From Bacteroidales bacterium (GTDB taxonomy: Bacteria; Bacteroidota; Bacteroidia; Bacteroidales; UBA12077): DNA of 50,827 nucleotides. This document shows positions 8,388 through 16,798 of this stretch, in pieces. The first letter of the stretch is position 1. The number at the start of each line of letters is the position of its first letter. A program made the position numbers and the translations under genes. The stretch lies in contig DAOWGM010000061.1 in the NCBI GenBank assembly GCA_030637515.1, positions 1-50,827 of the forward strand. The letters are read 5' to 3'. Below the pieces are notes generated by a model. That model had not been told where the DNA came from. It made no database searches and was given only the letters and a program-made list of their open reading frames with translations.

Positions 8388-10625
8388 TTAATTGACATCG
8401 GAATCAATACGAATAACTTTTAATATTCCTTTCTCCTTTTTAAGTTTTGACATTAACATCTCAAGATGTTTTGCGCTATCGACAAAAAGCTGAAGCTTAC
8501 CATCGAACATACCATCGTTAGAATCTATAGTAATTGATCGCATCCTTACTTTTAAATCTTTTGATATAACATCAGTAATCTTACTTAGCATTCCCATTTC
8601 ATCAACTCCAGACACTTTAATTGTTGTTTGAAAGGATTGTCGTGAAGCATTTTTTGTCCATTGAGCTTTTAATATTCTATAGTTATATCTTCCCACTAAA
8701 TCGCGTGCGTTAGGACAATTCGTTCTATGTATTTTTATTCCTTCGCTTACTGTAACAAATCCAAAAACGGAATCACCCAAAATTGGACTACAACATTTTG
8801 CAAGCTTATAGTCAATGTTTTCAATTTTATCATCAATAATTAAATAATCGCCCTGATATGATGATTCGGACTTTTTATCTTCACTTTCAGTTTTCTCAAC
8901 AATTTCTTTCTCAACTACGCTTTCTTTTTTAGTTTCTGTTAAAATATCTTTAATCTCAGTAACATCAATTTTTTCAGTTGCTATTGCATAATATAAATCA
9001 ACCGGAGTTTTTAATTTGTAATGCTTCAATAAGCGATCAATTAACTGATCATCGAACTTAATTTTCCAGTTTTTTAATCTTCTTTTTAACAACTCTTTGG
9101 CTGTTTCAGCCTCTTTAAATTTTTCTTCGCGTAGAGTAGATTTAATTTTAGTTTTAGCCTTTGATGTAACGACAAAGCTTAACCAATCAGTCTTAGGTTT
9201 TTGAGTTTTTGATGTAACAATGCTTACCTGATCACCATTTTGCAAGGCTTGCTTAATGGTTACATTTTTATGATTAATCATTGCACCAACACATTGATTC
9301 CCAACATCACTATGAATATCATAAGCAAAATCAAGAACTGTTGCACCGGCAGGTAATTTCTTCAAATCACCATTTGGAGTAAAAACAAATACTTCTTTGT
9401 TATACAGATTTAATTTAAGGTCATCGATAGTTTCACTATTAGCAACACTATTCGTTTCAATTACTTCACGCACTTTTTGCATCCACTGATCAATTCCTTT
9501 TTCAGCCTTTACTCCTTTGTAACGCCAGTGTGCAGCATATCCTTTTTCTGCTACTTCGTCCATGCGTTGGGTACGAATTTGCACTTCTACCCACCTGCTA
9601 TCCGGACCTACAACTGTGGTATGCAAAGATTCGTATCCATTCGATTTTGGAATTGAAATCCAGTCACGTAATCTCTTGGGATTTGGTTGATAAAAGTCTG
9701 TAACTACAGAATAAACTCTCCAACAATCAGCTTTTTCTTTCGATGGTTTAGAATTTAAAATAATTCGAATCGCAAATATGTCGTAAACTTCTTCAAATTC
9801 GACATTTTGCTTTTTCATTTTTTGCCAAATAGAGTAAACTGCTTTTGGGCGACCTTTTATTTCGTATTCTACTCCTTGTTCTTTAAGTTCTTTTTCTATT
9901 GGACTGATAAACTTCTTTATAAATCGTTCACGTTTAGCTGTTGTATCTTTAAGTTTTTTAATAATTTCCTTGTACTTTTCCTTTTCGGTATATTTCATCG
10001 ACAAGTTTTCCAACTCCGATTTAATATTGTATAATCCTAATCTGTGTGCAAGCGGAGCGTATAACGAGAATGTTTCTAATGATGTTTTAATCTGATAATC
10101 TTCGGGCATATTATTCAAACCACGCATTTCTTGCAATAAAATTGCTAATTTTATAAGAATAACACGTACATCATCAACCAATGTGAGTAACATTTGACGG
10201 AAGTTCTCAGCTTGTGATGCTGCGGTTTTGGTATTGATATCCGAGATTTGAACTAAACCATCAACAATAGTTCTTATAGATTTATCAAACTCTTTTTCAA
10301 TTTCATCAAGAGTAATCTTTTTATCTATTACAGCTTGATACAATAGAGTAGCAACAACAGATCTTGTTCCAAGACCAATTTGATCAACAACAATAATTGT
10401 AGTTTCTAAGACATCATTTATAGCAGGTTCACCAGAAGGAGATCTTTTATCTTCAGAACTTACCAAAGCAATATCAAAAGCCTTTCGAATTAATTCAAGC
10501 TCTTTCTTCTTTGTAAAATCTTCGGATAGCTTAAGAAGTTCCTTGTATTTAGCAATAACCTTTTTTCGTTCTCTATCCGTGATCTTTCCTTCGGTCTTTT
10601 TATCGAAATTTATTTTTGGTAACAT
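8388..10625 (-). CDS. relA: RelA/SpoT-family (p)ppGpp synthetase with degenerate hydrolase domain
   Basis: A 745-aa long RSH protein: degenerate HD domain (about 25-200), synthetase (about 240-385), TGS (about 405-470, beginning KEVFVFTPNGD), a zinc-finger region with CCSPILGD..HRTNCPN (about 610-650) and a C-terminal ACT domain. Where active hydrolases have HD followed by an ED motif, this protein has Tyr96-Gln97 and Ile-Asp-Lys, and the first metal His is also absent, so hydrolysis should be lost. The synthetase residues are intact (GRPKAVYSIWQKM, NGYESLHTT, VEVQIRT), but the specificity loop reads RLRD, closer to the RXKD of bifunctional enzymes than to the EXDD of RelA. It follows the amidase by 6 bases. 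Confidence 0.92.
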   Translation of the reverse strand: MLPKINFDKKTEGKITDRERKKVIAKYKELLKLSEDFTKKKELELIRKAFDIALVSSEDKRSPSGEPAINDVLETTIIVVDQIGLGTRSVVATLLYQAVIDKKITLDEIEKEFDKSIRTIVDGLVQISDINTKTAASQAENFRQMLLTLVDDVRVILIKLAILLQEMRGLNNMPEDYQIKTSLETFSLYAPLAHRLGLYNIKSELENLSMKYTEKEKYKEIIKKLKDTTAKRERFIKKFISPIEKELKEQGVEYEIKGRPKAVYSIWQKMKKQNVEFEEVYDIFAIRIILNSKPSKEKADCWRVYSVVTDFYQPNPKRLRDWISIPKSNGYESLHTTVVGPDSRWVEVQIRTQRMDEVAEKGYAAHWRYKGVKAEKGIDQWMQKVREVIETNSVANSETIDDLKLNLYNKEVFVFTPNGDLKKLPAGATVLDFAYDIHSDVGNQCVGAMINHKNVTIKQALQNGDQVSIVTSKTQKPKTDWLSFVVTSKAKTKIKSTLREEKFKEAETAKELLKRRLKNWKIKFDDQLIDRLLKHYKLKTPVDLYYAIATEKIDVTEIKDILTETKKESVVEKEIVEKTESEDKKSESSYQGDYLIIDDKIENIDYKLAKCCSPILGDSVFGFVTVSEGIKIHRTNCPNARDLVGRYNYRILKAQWTKNASRQSFQTTIKVSGVDEMGMLSKITDVISKDLKVRMRSITIDSNDGMFDGKLQLFVDSAKHLEMLMSKLKKEKGILKVIRIDSDVN

Positions 10626-10631
10626 ATTTGT

Positions 10632-11411
10632 TTACAGTAATTTAAAATCGTCAGCATCCAGTGAAACTGGGAATTTTTCTCTGAATAGATTTAATTCGTT
10701 TAAGGATAAGTCTGCATTAATTATCTCTTCTTGATGATCAGTTGCCTTTTTAATAATACGTCCTTTAGGATCAATTATTACCGTATCACCAGAATATGTT
10801 ATTCCTTCACCATCTTTTCCTATTCTGTTTACACCAATTACATACGACTGATTTTCAATAGCTCGTGCTTTTAAAAGAGTATTCCACACTTCTCTTCTGC
10901 TTTCGGGCCAACTTGCTATATAAATCAATAAATCATAATCATCCTGATTTCTACTCCAAACAGGAAAGCGTAAATCATAACATATTAGTGTACAAATTCG
11001 CCAACCATTATGTTTAAAAATTGTTTTTTGTTCTCCTTTTGTAAAATCTTCATGTTCCTTCTCCATGCGGAATAAATGGCCTTTATCGTAAGTATAGAAA
11101 TCTCCATTCGGAAACATGCTTATACATCTATTATAATATTTCTTATCTTCTTTAATAATTACACTGCCAATAATAATCTTGTTCTGCTTTTCAGATTGTT
11201 CTTTCATCCATTGAAATGACTTACCATCCATTGGTTCAGCCAATTTTAATGAATTCATTGAAAATCCTGTTGTAAACATCTCAGGTAAAACAACAATATT
11301 AGTTTCATTAGGAATTTGATTCAATTTATCCTTAAACATATTAAGGTTTTGATCGATATTTTCCCAAACTAAATCAGATTGAATGCACGAAATATTAAGA
11401 TCTTTAGCCAT
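10632..11411 (-). CDS. Omega-amidase/nitrilase-family amidohydrolase (YafV type)
   Basis: A 259-aa carbon-nitrogen hydrolase with the complete nitrilase triad: Glu44 in VVLPEMFTTGF, Lys110 in YDKGHLF and Cys144 in TLICYDLRFP. The PEMFTTGFSMN segment and overall length match the YafV/Nit2-type omega-amidases, which hydrolyse alpha-ketoglutaramate and related omega-amides as metabolite repair. It is the first gene of a probable two-gene operon with the RelA-like protein (6-base gap). A terminator lies upstream, between it and the phosphotransacylase. The precise substrate is inferred from family membership only. Confidence 0.88.
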   Translation of the reverse strand: MAKDLNISCIQSDLVWENIDQNLNMFKDKLNQIPNETNIVVLPEMFTTGFSMNSLKLAEPMDGKSFQWMKEQSEKQNKIIIGSVIIKEDKKYYNRCISMFPNGDFYTYDKGHLFRMEKEHEDFTKGEQKTIFKHNGWRICTLICYDLRFPVWSRNQDDYDLLIYIASWPESRREVWNTLLKARAIENQSYVIGVNRIGKDGEGITYSGDTVIIDPKGRIIKKATDHQEEIINADLSLNELNLFREKFPVSLDADDFKLL

Positions 11412-11448
11412 AATTACTTTTTGTAAATTTTATCAAAGATAAAAGAAA

Positions 11449-11470
11449 AGCCTCAATTGATATTGAAGCT
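11449..11470 (-). terminator. Intrinsic terminator downstream of the phosphotransacylase
   Basis: Reading leftward, AGCTTCAA-TATCAA-TTGAGGCT forms an 8-bp stem with one mismatch, followed by TTTCTTTT. It separates the phosphotransacylase from the amidase gene. Confidence 0.6.
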
Positions 11471-11501
11471 CTCTCTTAATTTATGTTAAATTATTAAACT
11501 T

Positions 11502-12410
11502 CTAAGCCATTAAGCAAGATAAGGCTACACAATAGAATTTCGATTTTTGACTTTCACTACGCGACATAACTACAACTGGTTTTATTGTACCCTGAATTAG
11601 TCCAGCCAATTCACCTCCTCCAAAAAGCATTAGTCCTTTATAAAAACTATTTGCAGATTCCAGTGATGGGAATATTAAAGCATCTGCTTCGCCGTTTATT
11701 GGTGTTGATACTCCTTTTATCTCAACGCTTTCTTTATCACATGCAAGAAAAATGTCCAAAGGTCCATCAATAGTACAATTTAGAATTTGTCCTCGATCGA
11801 CCATTTTGCATATCTGCGTATAATCGGTACTGTAATGGAAACTATCATTTACTTTTTCGGACGCTCCGATTAAAGCTATTTTGGGATTCTCAATTCCAAA
11901 TTTTTTGGTCATTTTAATGGTGTAATTTACCATTGCAATTTTTTGTTTTAAATCAGGATAAGGCAAAACAGCAGTATCAGAGATAAATAGAAGCTTATCG
12001 TACTTCGGCAATTCCAGTGCACATACATAAGACATTACAGCTTTCGGAGGTAATAAGCCCTTTTCCTTATCCAATACAGCTTTTAAAAATTTATCTGTCC
12101 CGATTAATCCTTTCATTAAAACATCGGCTTCTTCCATACGAACCAATCGCACAGCTTCTTTAGCTGCAGATAAATGATCAGGAACATCTATTATCTTAAA
12201 ATCTTCAGGTTTTGCATTTACACTTGCCAAAACATCAATAATTTTACTTTCATCCCCAATAAGTATAGGTGTTGCAAATCCCATTTCCTGAGCTTCTATA
12301 AGCGCTCCAATTGTATTTTCATCTTCGGCTACTGCAACTACTATTCTTTTATTAACACCAATACTGCACAGGTGTTTTACCATTTGTTCTAATGAAGTAA
12401 TTGTATTCAT
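11502..12410 (-). CDS. ptb: Phosphate butyryltransferase/acetyltransferase family protein
   Basis: A 302-aa PTA/PTB-family enzyme, which exchanges CoA and phosphate on an acyl group (acyl-CoA + Pi to acyl-phosphate + CoA). Typical blocks are IVVAVAEDENTIGALIEAQEMG at the N-terminus, ADVLMKGLIGTDKFLKAVLDKEKG in the middle, and the end LMLFGGGELAGLIQGTIKPVVVMSRSES. The length fits Ptb better than long Pta. The ATG at 12410 is preferred over the upstream 12446 ATG, because the family begins at this methionine and the extra 12 residues are only a Lys/Ile-rich tract. A butyrate kinase gene normally accompanies ptb but none is seen nearby, so the acyl chain preference is uncertain. Confidence 0.87.
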   Translation of the reverse strand: MNTITSLEQMVKHLCSIGVNKRIVVAVAEDENTIGALIEAQEMGFATPILIGDESKIIDVLASVNAKPEDFKIIDVPDHLSAAKEAVRLVRMEEADVLMKGLIGTDKFLKAVLDKEKGLLPPKAVMSYVCALELPKYDKLLFISDTAVLPYPDLKQKIAMVNYTIKMTKKFGIENPKIALIGASEKVNDSFHYSTDYTQICKMVDRGQILNCTIDGPLDIFLACDKESVEIKGVSTPINGEADALIFPSLESANSFYKGLMLFGGGELAGLIQGTIKPVVVMSRSESQKSKFYCVALSCLMA

Positions 12411-12454
12411 GTTTATTTTTTTTGTTTCTATAATTTTTTTTAACAAGTAATATA

Positions 12455-13189
12455 TTATCCAAACACTTTTTTAAGTAAATCGGTAACTCTAGCCACGGGA
12501 TCTTCTCTTATTTTTTTTTCTTCTTTTGCAATTTGTACAAAAAGTCCATCGATAGCTTTATTAGTTACATAATCGTCGAGATCTGGATTTACTTTACCAA
12601 CAAATGGTAGTTTGTTGTAATTACTAAAAACAGTATTCCAATATTTAGTTGCATCCACCTTATCAAGCGATACTTTTATGATAGGCTTAAATTTCTCGAT
12701 CAATTGCGTTCTTGTATTGCTTTCTAAGAATCGGGTTGCTGCATCTTCATTTCCATTTAAAATATTCATTACATCGCTTAGAGTCATTTCCTTAATAGCA
12801 TTAACAAACAAATCTTTTGCTCCTGAAGCTGCATCTTCTGCCGCCCTATTTAATGACTCAATTGCGTCATCGATCATCTTATCCTGACCCAACATTCGGA
12901 GTTTTTCTTCAACCTGTTTAGCTTCATTTGGAAGTGGAATTTTAATCTCGGGATCCAAAAAATAACCATCAGGTTTTGATACTCGTGTTACACCTTTTTC
13001 AATTCCAATGGTTAATGCTTCTTTCAAAGCTTTTGCAACTTCCTCTTCAGTAAGTTCAGTTGTAATATTTTCTTCAATAACTTCTTCAACAGTTTCTTCG
13101 GCAGCTTTTTTTACTGTTTTCCAAAACTGAGCATTTACTGTTGTAGCTATAAAAAACAGCAAGATTGAAATGATGATTCCTTTTTTCAT
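12455..13189 (-). CDS. DUF4197 domain protein, exported
   Basis: A 244-aa exported helical protein of the DUF4197 family. The signal peptide (MKKGIIISILLFFIATTVNA-QF) fixes the start at 13189 and not at the upstream frame start 13279. The mature protein has the family's EVAKALKEALTIGIEKGVTRVSKPDGYFLDPEIKIPLPNEA segment, the IDDAIESLNRAAEDAASGAKDLFVNAIKEMT helix pair, and ends with the YVTNKAIDGLFVQIAKEEKKIREDP block. The biochemical function of DUF4197 is not known. It lies 44 bases upstream of the phosphotransacylase on the same strand; a terminator precedes it. Confidence 0.85.
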   Translation of the reverse strand: MKKGIIISILLFFIATTVNAQFWKTVKKAAEETVEEVIEENITTELTEEEVAKALKEALTIGIEKGVTRVSKPDGYFLDPEIKIPLPNEAKQVEEKLRMLGQDKMIDDAIESLNRAAEDAASGAKDLFVNAIKEMTLSDVMNILNGNEDAATRFLESNTRTQLIEKFKPIIKVSLDKVDATKYWNTVFSNYNKLPFVGKVNPDLDDYVTNKAIDGLFVQIAKEEKKIREDPVARVTDLLKKVFG

Positions 13190-13264
13190 AACGAATGTTT
13201 TTTTTATGCATATCAAATTTAATGCTAAATGTATTTTTAAACAATAATTAATTACAAAATAAAA

Positions 13265-13291
13265 AAAGCACAGAAACAATATCTGTGCTTT
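13265..13291 (-). terminator. Intrinsic terminator downstream of the WG-repeat gene
   Basis: Reading leftward, AAAGCACAGA pairs perfectly with TCTGTGCTTT across a 7-base loop and continues into TTTTTTTATTTT. It ends the WG-repeat transcript before the DUF4197 gene. Confidence 0.8.
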
Positions 13292-13312
13292 AACTTCTAT
13301 TTCTTAAGATCT

Positions 13313-14413
13313 CTAAATTAACTTCACTACATCTTTAATTGCAGCATAAGTTGGTTGAATAACCCAATTCCCCTGCTTGTCTATTATTCCCCATTTATCA
13401 TCAATTTTAACAGCAGCATAACCATTTTTAAAGTTTCGCACACCATCAAATTGCGGCTTAATAACCCATTCCAAATTACTGTTATAAAACCCTAATTTAT
13501 CATTCTTTTTTCCTTTTGCTAAACCGTCATAAAATTCAGAAATATATTCAGAGTCAGAAAACCTGGTAATTTCACCTTTAGTATTTAAATACACCCACTC
13601 ATTGTTCAGCATTACTTTAGCCATATTAGTTACAGGATCAAAATCGTTAACCTTTTTAAATTGCGGTTGTATTACCCATTCCCCGTCAGGATTAAGGTAA
13701 CCAATAGTTCCAACACTAGTTCTTGCCCATGCAAGACCTGCATTAAAATAGCCAGTACTTAAAAATTGTGCTTCAATTACAATTTCACCTTTTGTATTTA
13801 AAAAACCATATAATCCATCCTTATTTTTAAAGGGAGCAAGATCTTCTGAGAACCATTTTATCTCCTTAATACCTGGAACTTCAACTAATTTTTGATTTCC
13901 TTTATTATCGATTATATAAATATCATTCATTTGGGTAATTGCGTATCCATTATCATCGATTCTTTCGCTATCATTCTTAATTTGGGCAATTGCATATCCA
14001 TTCTTAAATGATGATACTTTATCGTATTTTGTTGAAACAGCGAGTCTTCCATCTGTATTCATAAATCCCCAACCTCCTTTAACGAATATAGGAACAAATC
14101 CGTTTTCAAATCCCTGTGTACCAAAACCAAACACCTCTTTTAATTTAAATTTAGAAATTTCAGTTTGAAGTTTTTCACCTTTTGTATTAATAAAGGAGTA
14201 CCCAACCTTTTTCTCATAAATAATAGCATATCCATCTTCTGAGAAACTATAACATTTTCTGTATTGAGGACTTAAAATATAATCACCTTCTAAATTTATG
14301 AAACCCCAATCTTTTGAATCCATGGGACGTACCTGAATAACATAATCCTGGGCAAAAGAACTAATAGCTGATAAACTAATTAATATTAAAGTAATCAAGA
14401 TGCTTTTTTTCAT
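13313..14413 (-). CDS. Exported WG-repeat protein
   Basis: A 366-aa protein with a signal peptide (MKKSILITLILISLSAISSFA-QD) and about eight WG-type beta repeats of the form WGFIN-GDYILSPQY. Clear examples are DWGFINLEGDYILSPQY, GWGFMNTDGRLAVSTKYD, YGFLNTKGEIVIEAQF, IGYLNPDGEWVIQPQF, LGFYNSNLEWVIKPQF and KWGIIDKQGNWVIQPTY. WG repeats form a beta-propeller-like or blade scaffold, usually cell-surface or periplasmic, with unknown ligands. The ATG at 14413 was chosen for its signal peptide; the longer frame from 14503 overlaps the upstream lipoprotein gene. It lies 25 bases after that lipoprotein stops and is probably cotranscribed. Confidence 0.9.
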   Translation of the reverse strand: MKKSILITLILISLSAISSFAQDYVIQVRPMDSKDWGFINLEGDYILSPQYRKCYSFSEDGYAIIYEKKVGYSFINTKGEKLQTEISKFKLKEVFGFGTQGFENGFVPIFVKGGWGFMNTDGRLAVSTKYDKVSSFKNGYAIAQIKNDSERIDDNGYAITQMNDIYIIDNKGNQKLVEVPGIKEIKWFSEDLAPFKNKDGLYGFLNTKGEIVIEAQFLSTGYFNAGLAWARTSVGTIGYLNPDGEWVIQPQFKKVNDFDPVTNMAKVMLNNEWVYLNTKGEITRFSDSEYISEFYDGLAKGKKNDKLGFYNSNLEWVIKPQFDGVRNFKNGYAAVKIDDKWGIIDKQGNWVIQPTYAAIKDVVKLI

Positions 14414-14438
14414 TGTTTTGATTTTTAAATTATACCTT

Positions 14439-14759
14439 TTAATTATTTCTACGTCGTTTTTTACTGCTGGTACTTTTGCTTCCAAGAATTCCCCATCCAC
14501 CACTACCTAATATAAAGCCAAATGCATACCAAGCTCCGTTATTGTTCTGTGCATAAACTGTTACATCATCACGAAATAACATGGCAATTAAATCGAATGG
14601 TGCAATAATTCCGTGCAGCAAGCCTCCCCAGAAATTATAAGTCTGACCTTCAAGGCATGCATCCACAACTTCTTTATTTGCACATGACGAGAGCAAAAAT
14701 AAACCTACTACACTTATGAATAAAAGGCTTACAACTTTCTGTTTTTTACTTAGATTCAT
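14439..14759 (-). CDS. Small lipoprotein with Gly-rich C-terminal segment
   Basis: A 106-aa protein with a type II signal peptide; the lipobox is LLSSC, giving a lipidated Cys26. The mature part contains EGQTYNFWGGLLHGIIAPFDLIAMLF, a hydrophobic helix-like stretch, then AWYAFGFILGSGGWGILG, followed by a basic tail KSTSSKKRRRNN. This organisation is seen in small Bacteroidota proteins of unknown function (recollection). It lies upstream of the WG-repeat gene in the same direction. The basic tail may stay in the periplasm or contact the membrane; no function can be stated. Confidence 0.7.
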   Translation of the reverse strand: MNLSKKQKVVSLLFISVVGLFLLSSCANKEVVDACLEGQTYNFWGGLLHGIIAPFDLIAMLFRDDVTVYAQNNNGAWYAFGFILGSGGWGILGSKSTSSKKRRRNN

Positions 14760-14932
14760 GATTTTATGATTTCAAATTAATATTTATTCATTTGCTTTTA
14801 ATTCAAAATGTTATTACAAAGATCGAAAATAACCAAAAGAATCTTTATAGTGAAATTTTCAGTTGAGCTTTATTCTAATTTTCATAACACGTAATATACG
14901 AGCAATCCAAATAATGCTTTTTAGATAACAGT

Positions 14933-15133
14933 TTATTTTGTAATTGCAGATTCGATAAGATTTACAAGGACAGATTTATCCTTTTCAATTAAGGAAAGTA
15001 TCATATTAACAACACTTGTTTTATTAATACCCAATTCTTTTTCAAGTTTTTCCAAGAGCTCATAATTATCTTTGCTAAGCCTGAAACCAGTATGTATTTT
15101 TAATTCTGCTCCACTATTTTTATTAGTTTGCAT
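14933..15133 (-). CDS. Ribbon-helix-helix-like small protein paired with the J-domain gene
   Basis: A 66-aa protein. A predicted strand (ELKIHTGFRLS) is followed by two helices (KDNYELLEKLEKELGI and KTSVVNMILSLIEKDKSVLVNLIESAITK), the arrangement of ribbon-helix-helix (CopG/MetJ-like) DNA-binding proteins. Its ATG at 15133 overlaps the stop of the J-domain gene by 11 bases, so translation is coupled. The shared promoter contains an inverted repeat between its two boxes (15492-15508), a good position for an autoregulatory RHH operator. The DNA-binding role is inference from sequence pattern; length and composition fit. Confidence 0.6.
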   Translation of the reverse strand: MQTNKNSGAELKIHTGFRLSKDNYELLEKLEKELGINKTSVVNMILSLIEKDKSVLVNLIESAITK

Positions 15134-15464
15134 ATGCCCTGATTTTTAAATTAAATAAGCCATATCCTGTAGTTTTATCAAACATAGCAACTCTATCAGT
15201 CTCATAAGATTTTGCAAAGAACAATTTTTCTTCCACTTTAGTAACTAAGCAAAGTGATTTGTTTACATACACAAAATTCCCAATTTTAATATTCCTAAGG
15301 TCTTTAGAAAACATTCCAAATGTATGTTTTAGCAGATTGTACTCTTCATTAATTGCCTGCATTTTTTCTAACCTTCCTCCTTTGTCAGGATGATTTAAGA
15401 TCGATAACTTTCTATACTTCGATTTCAGATCCTGCCTTTCTTTAACATCTGTAAAATATGTCAT
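15123..15464 (-). CDS. Short J-domain protein with SH3-like C-terminal part
   Basis: A 113-aa protein. Residues 1-55 form a J-domain: a helix (VKERQDLKSKYRKLS), the HPD motif as HPDKGG, and a following helix (EKMQAINEEYNLLKHTF). J-domains stimulate DnaK ATPase through HPD. The HPDKGG form is also known from viral J proteins such as polyomavirus T antigens (established knowledge); here it probably reflects a short J-domain subclass. The remaining 55 residues are beta-rich (IGNFVYVNKSLCLVTKVEEKLFFAKSYETDRVAMFDK), like a small SH3/KOW barrel. There is no zinc or G/F region. I chose ATG 15464 because the promoter -7 box (15482-15489) lies between it and the upstream frame start at 15524. Confidence 0.75.
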   Translation of the reverse strand: MTYFTDVKERQDLKSKYRKLSILNHPDKGGRLEKMQAINEEYNLLKHTFGMFSKDLRNIKIGNFVYVNKSLCLVTKVEEKLFFAKSYETDRVAMFDKTTGYGLFNLKIRAYAN

Positions 15465-15481
15465 GAGTAATTTTTTTATTT

Positions 15482-15512
15482 CAAATATACAACATTGTTT
15501 TACAATGTACAA
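15482..15512 (-). promoter_or_regulatory. Promoter with an operator-like inverted repeat in its spacer (J-domain/RHH operon)
   Basis: Reading leftward: a TTG -33 box (15512-15510), exactly 20 bases, then TATATTTG (15489-15482), matching TAnnTTTG. The spacer contains ACATTGT-TTT-ACAATGT (15492-15498 and 15502-15508), a 7-bp inverted repeat centred between the boxes, the classic place for a repressor. The ATG follows 17 bases after the -7 box. The second gene of the operon codes for an RHH-like protein that may bind it. Confidence 0.65.
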
Positions 15513-15579
15513 CTTTATTTGCATTTTTTATATGAATTTTATTTAACTCCATATCGAGATTATACCGTTAGAGAATAAA

Positions 15580-15603
15580 AAAATCCCGCTTAAGCGGGAT
15601 TTT
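15580..15603 (-). terminator. Strong intrinsic terminator (24-bp perfect palindrome)
   Basis: The palindrome has arms AAAATCCCGCTT/AAGCGGGATTTT and, in the leftward direction, runs into TTTTTTTATT. It ends the transcript of the anchored unknown protein and insulates the J-domain/RHH promoter. Confidence 0.85.
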
Positions 15604-15637
15604 CATTTTAATGTGAGATTTTATTTTATAATACTTA

Positions 15638-16798
15638 TTATTCCACCACTTGTGTTTTCTGGTAATCATCTAATATTCCAGATAACATTGGCACGTAGAA
15701 TTGCCAAAAGAATTTGCTATTGCTGTCATAATCTGATCCATGAAATATTGAAACACAATTATGATAACCTTCGAAAAAAGCACTTTTCTTATTTATGTCA
15801 CTTTCTGCGAAATCACCACCAAAATAATAAAAATTATAATCCCCAGTATGTTCTATTACTGCAGGAAAAACAGGCTTAAGGTTATAGTGTTGTAACACAG
15901 AATCACCAATTTCATTTACGTGAATATTAAAATTGGCAAGTACTTTATTTTTATCTTCAGAAAAAGTAATATCGAACCATTTGGAATAATGCACTATTTC
16001 AGGAACTCCAAACCTTTCTATTGTCTCTTGTTTTGCGTTAATAAAAGGTATTTCTTTTGTTAAATGAGTTCCCTGCTCCAAGATTGCAATTGTACCGAAT
16101 TTATGAACAAGAACAATTCCTGCATTAAAAAAAGACCATTCATTATTGTTTTGCTCCATATACAAATTAACAATCCAGAGTGGAAAATCCGAATTATCTG
16201 TTGTATCAAGACTGCTAAAATATTTTCCTGTCCATCCACTCCAGCTTAAACCAAAAAGCTCTTCTACTTTATCTCGAATAAGTCCATTTGTAGGTGCATT
16301 GTATAAATTAAATTCGGTAATAATCAGTTTCTTTTGCTCTTTCATTTCCTTCAACAGCAAGTAATCATTCTGATTTAATCCTCCGTATACTTTTTGAGTA
16401 TGCTTTATATCCTTAGAATCTTTTTTATACCATTCGTTATAATAAACGCCATATGTATCGGCATAATATAGCATATCATATTCCTCTACTATATCTTCTA
16501 TTTCGTGAATACGAATACTTCTGAAATCAAACTCTTGTGATTTTGAATTTAAAGGAAAAAATCCATAATAATCCTTATCAGAATCGTACAAAAAGCCATT
16601 GGATTTTACATATTTTTCGTGATTCAAAACCCAGTTTAAAGACTTATGTTCTGTACGTTCCATTGTTGGAACAGTTTTATCAAGAATATAAATATTCAAA
16701 GGCTTTTCAGCCTTAACAAACCACATTAACCAACTACCTGCTAAAATTAATATGATTACACTTACTGCAATTATTGATATAAGGTACTTCTTATTCAT
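15638..16798 (-). CDS. Membrane-anchored protein of unknown function (LDKTVP motif)
   Basis: A 386-aa protein with one N-terminal membrane anchor (about residues 7-28) and a large extracytoplasmic domain. The domain starts with PLNIYILDKTVPTMERTEHKS and contains LYYADTYGVYYNEWY, KKLIITEFNLYNAPT, and GLSWSGWTGKYFSSLD. The alternating strand/helix pattern, with a short IYILD strand followed by helix and a later LIITEFN strand, suggests an alpha/beta sandwich reminiscent of class-I glutamine amidotransferase-like (ThuA-type) folds, but I see no catalytic Cys-His pair. I do not recognise a named family. It stands alone with its own terminator. Confidence 0.7.
   Translation of the reverse strand: MNKKYLISIIAVSVIILILAGSWLMWFVKAEKPLNIYILDKTVPTMERTEHKSLNWVLNHEKYVKSNGFLYDSDKDYYGFFPLNSKSQEFDFRSIRIHEIEDIVEEYDMLYYADTYGVYYNEWYKKDSKDIKHTQKVYGGLNQNDYLLLKEMKEQKKLIITEFNLYNAPTNGLIRDKVEELFGLSWSGWTGKYFSSLDTTDNSDFPLWIVNLYMEQNNNEWSFFNAGIVLVHKFGTIAILEQGTHLTKEIPFINAKQETIERFGVPEIVHYSKWFDITFSEDKNKVLANFNIHVNEIGDSVLQHYNLKPVFPAVIEHTGDYNFYYFGGDFAESDINKKSAFFEGYHNCVSIFHGSDYDSNSKFFWQFYVPMLSGILDDYQKTQVVE

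Noticed and set aside
13190..13279. Longer N-terminus for the DUF4197 protein
   Set aside because: The extra 30 residues precede a clean signal peptide and overlap the upstream terminator; the shorter ATG start is used.
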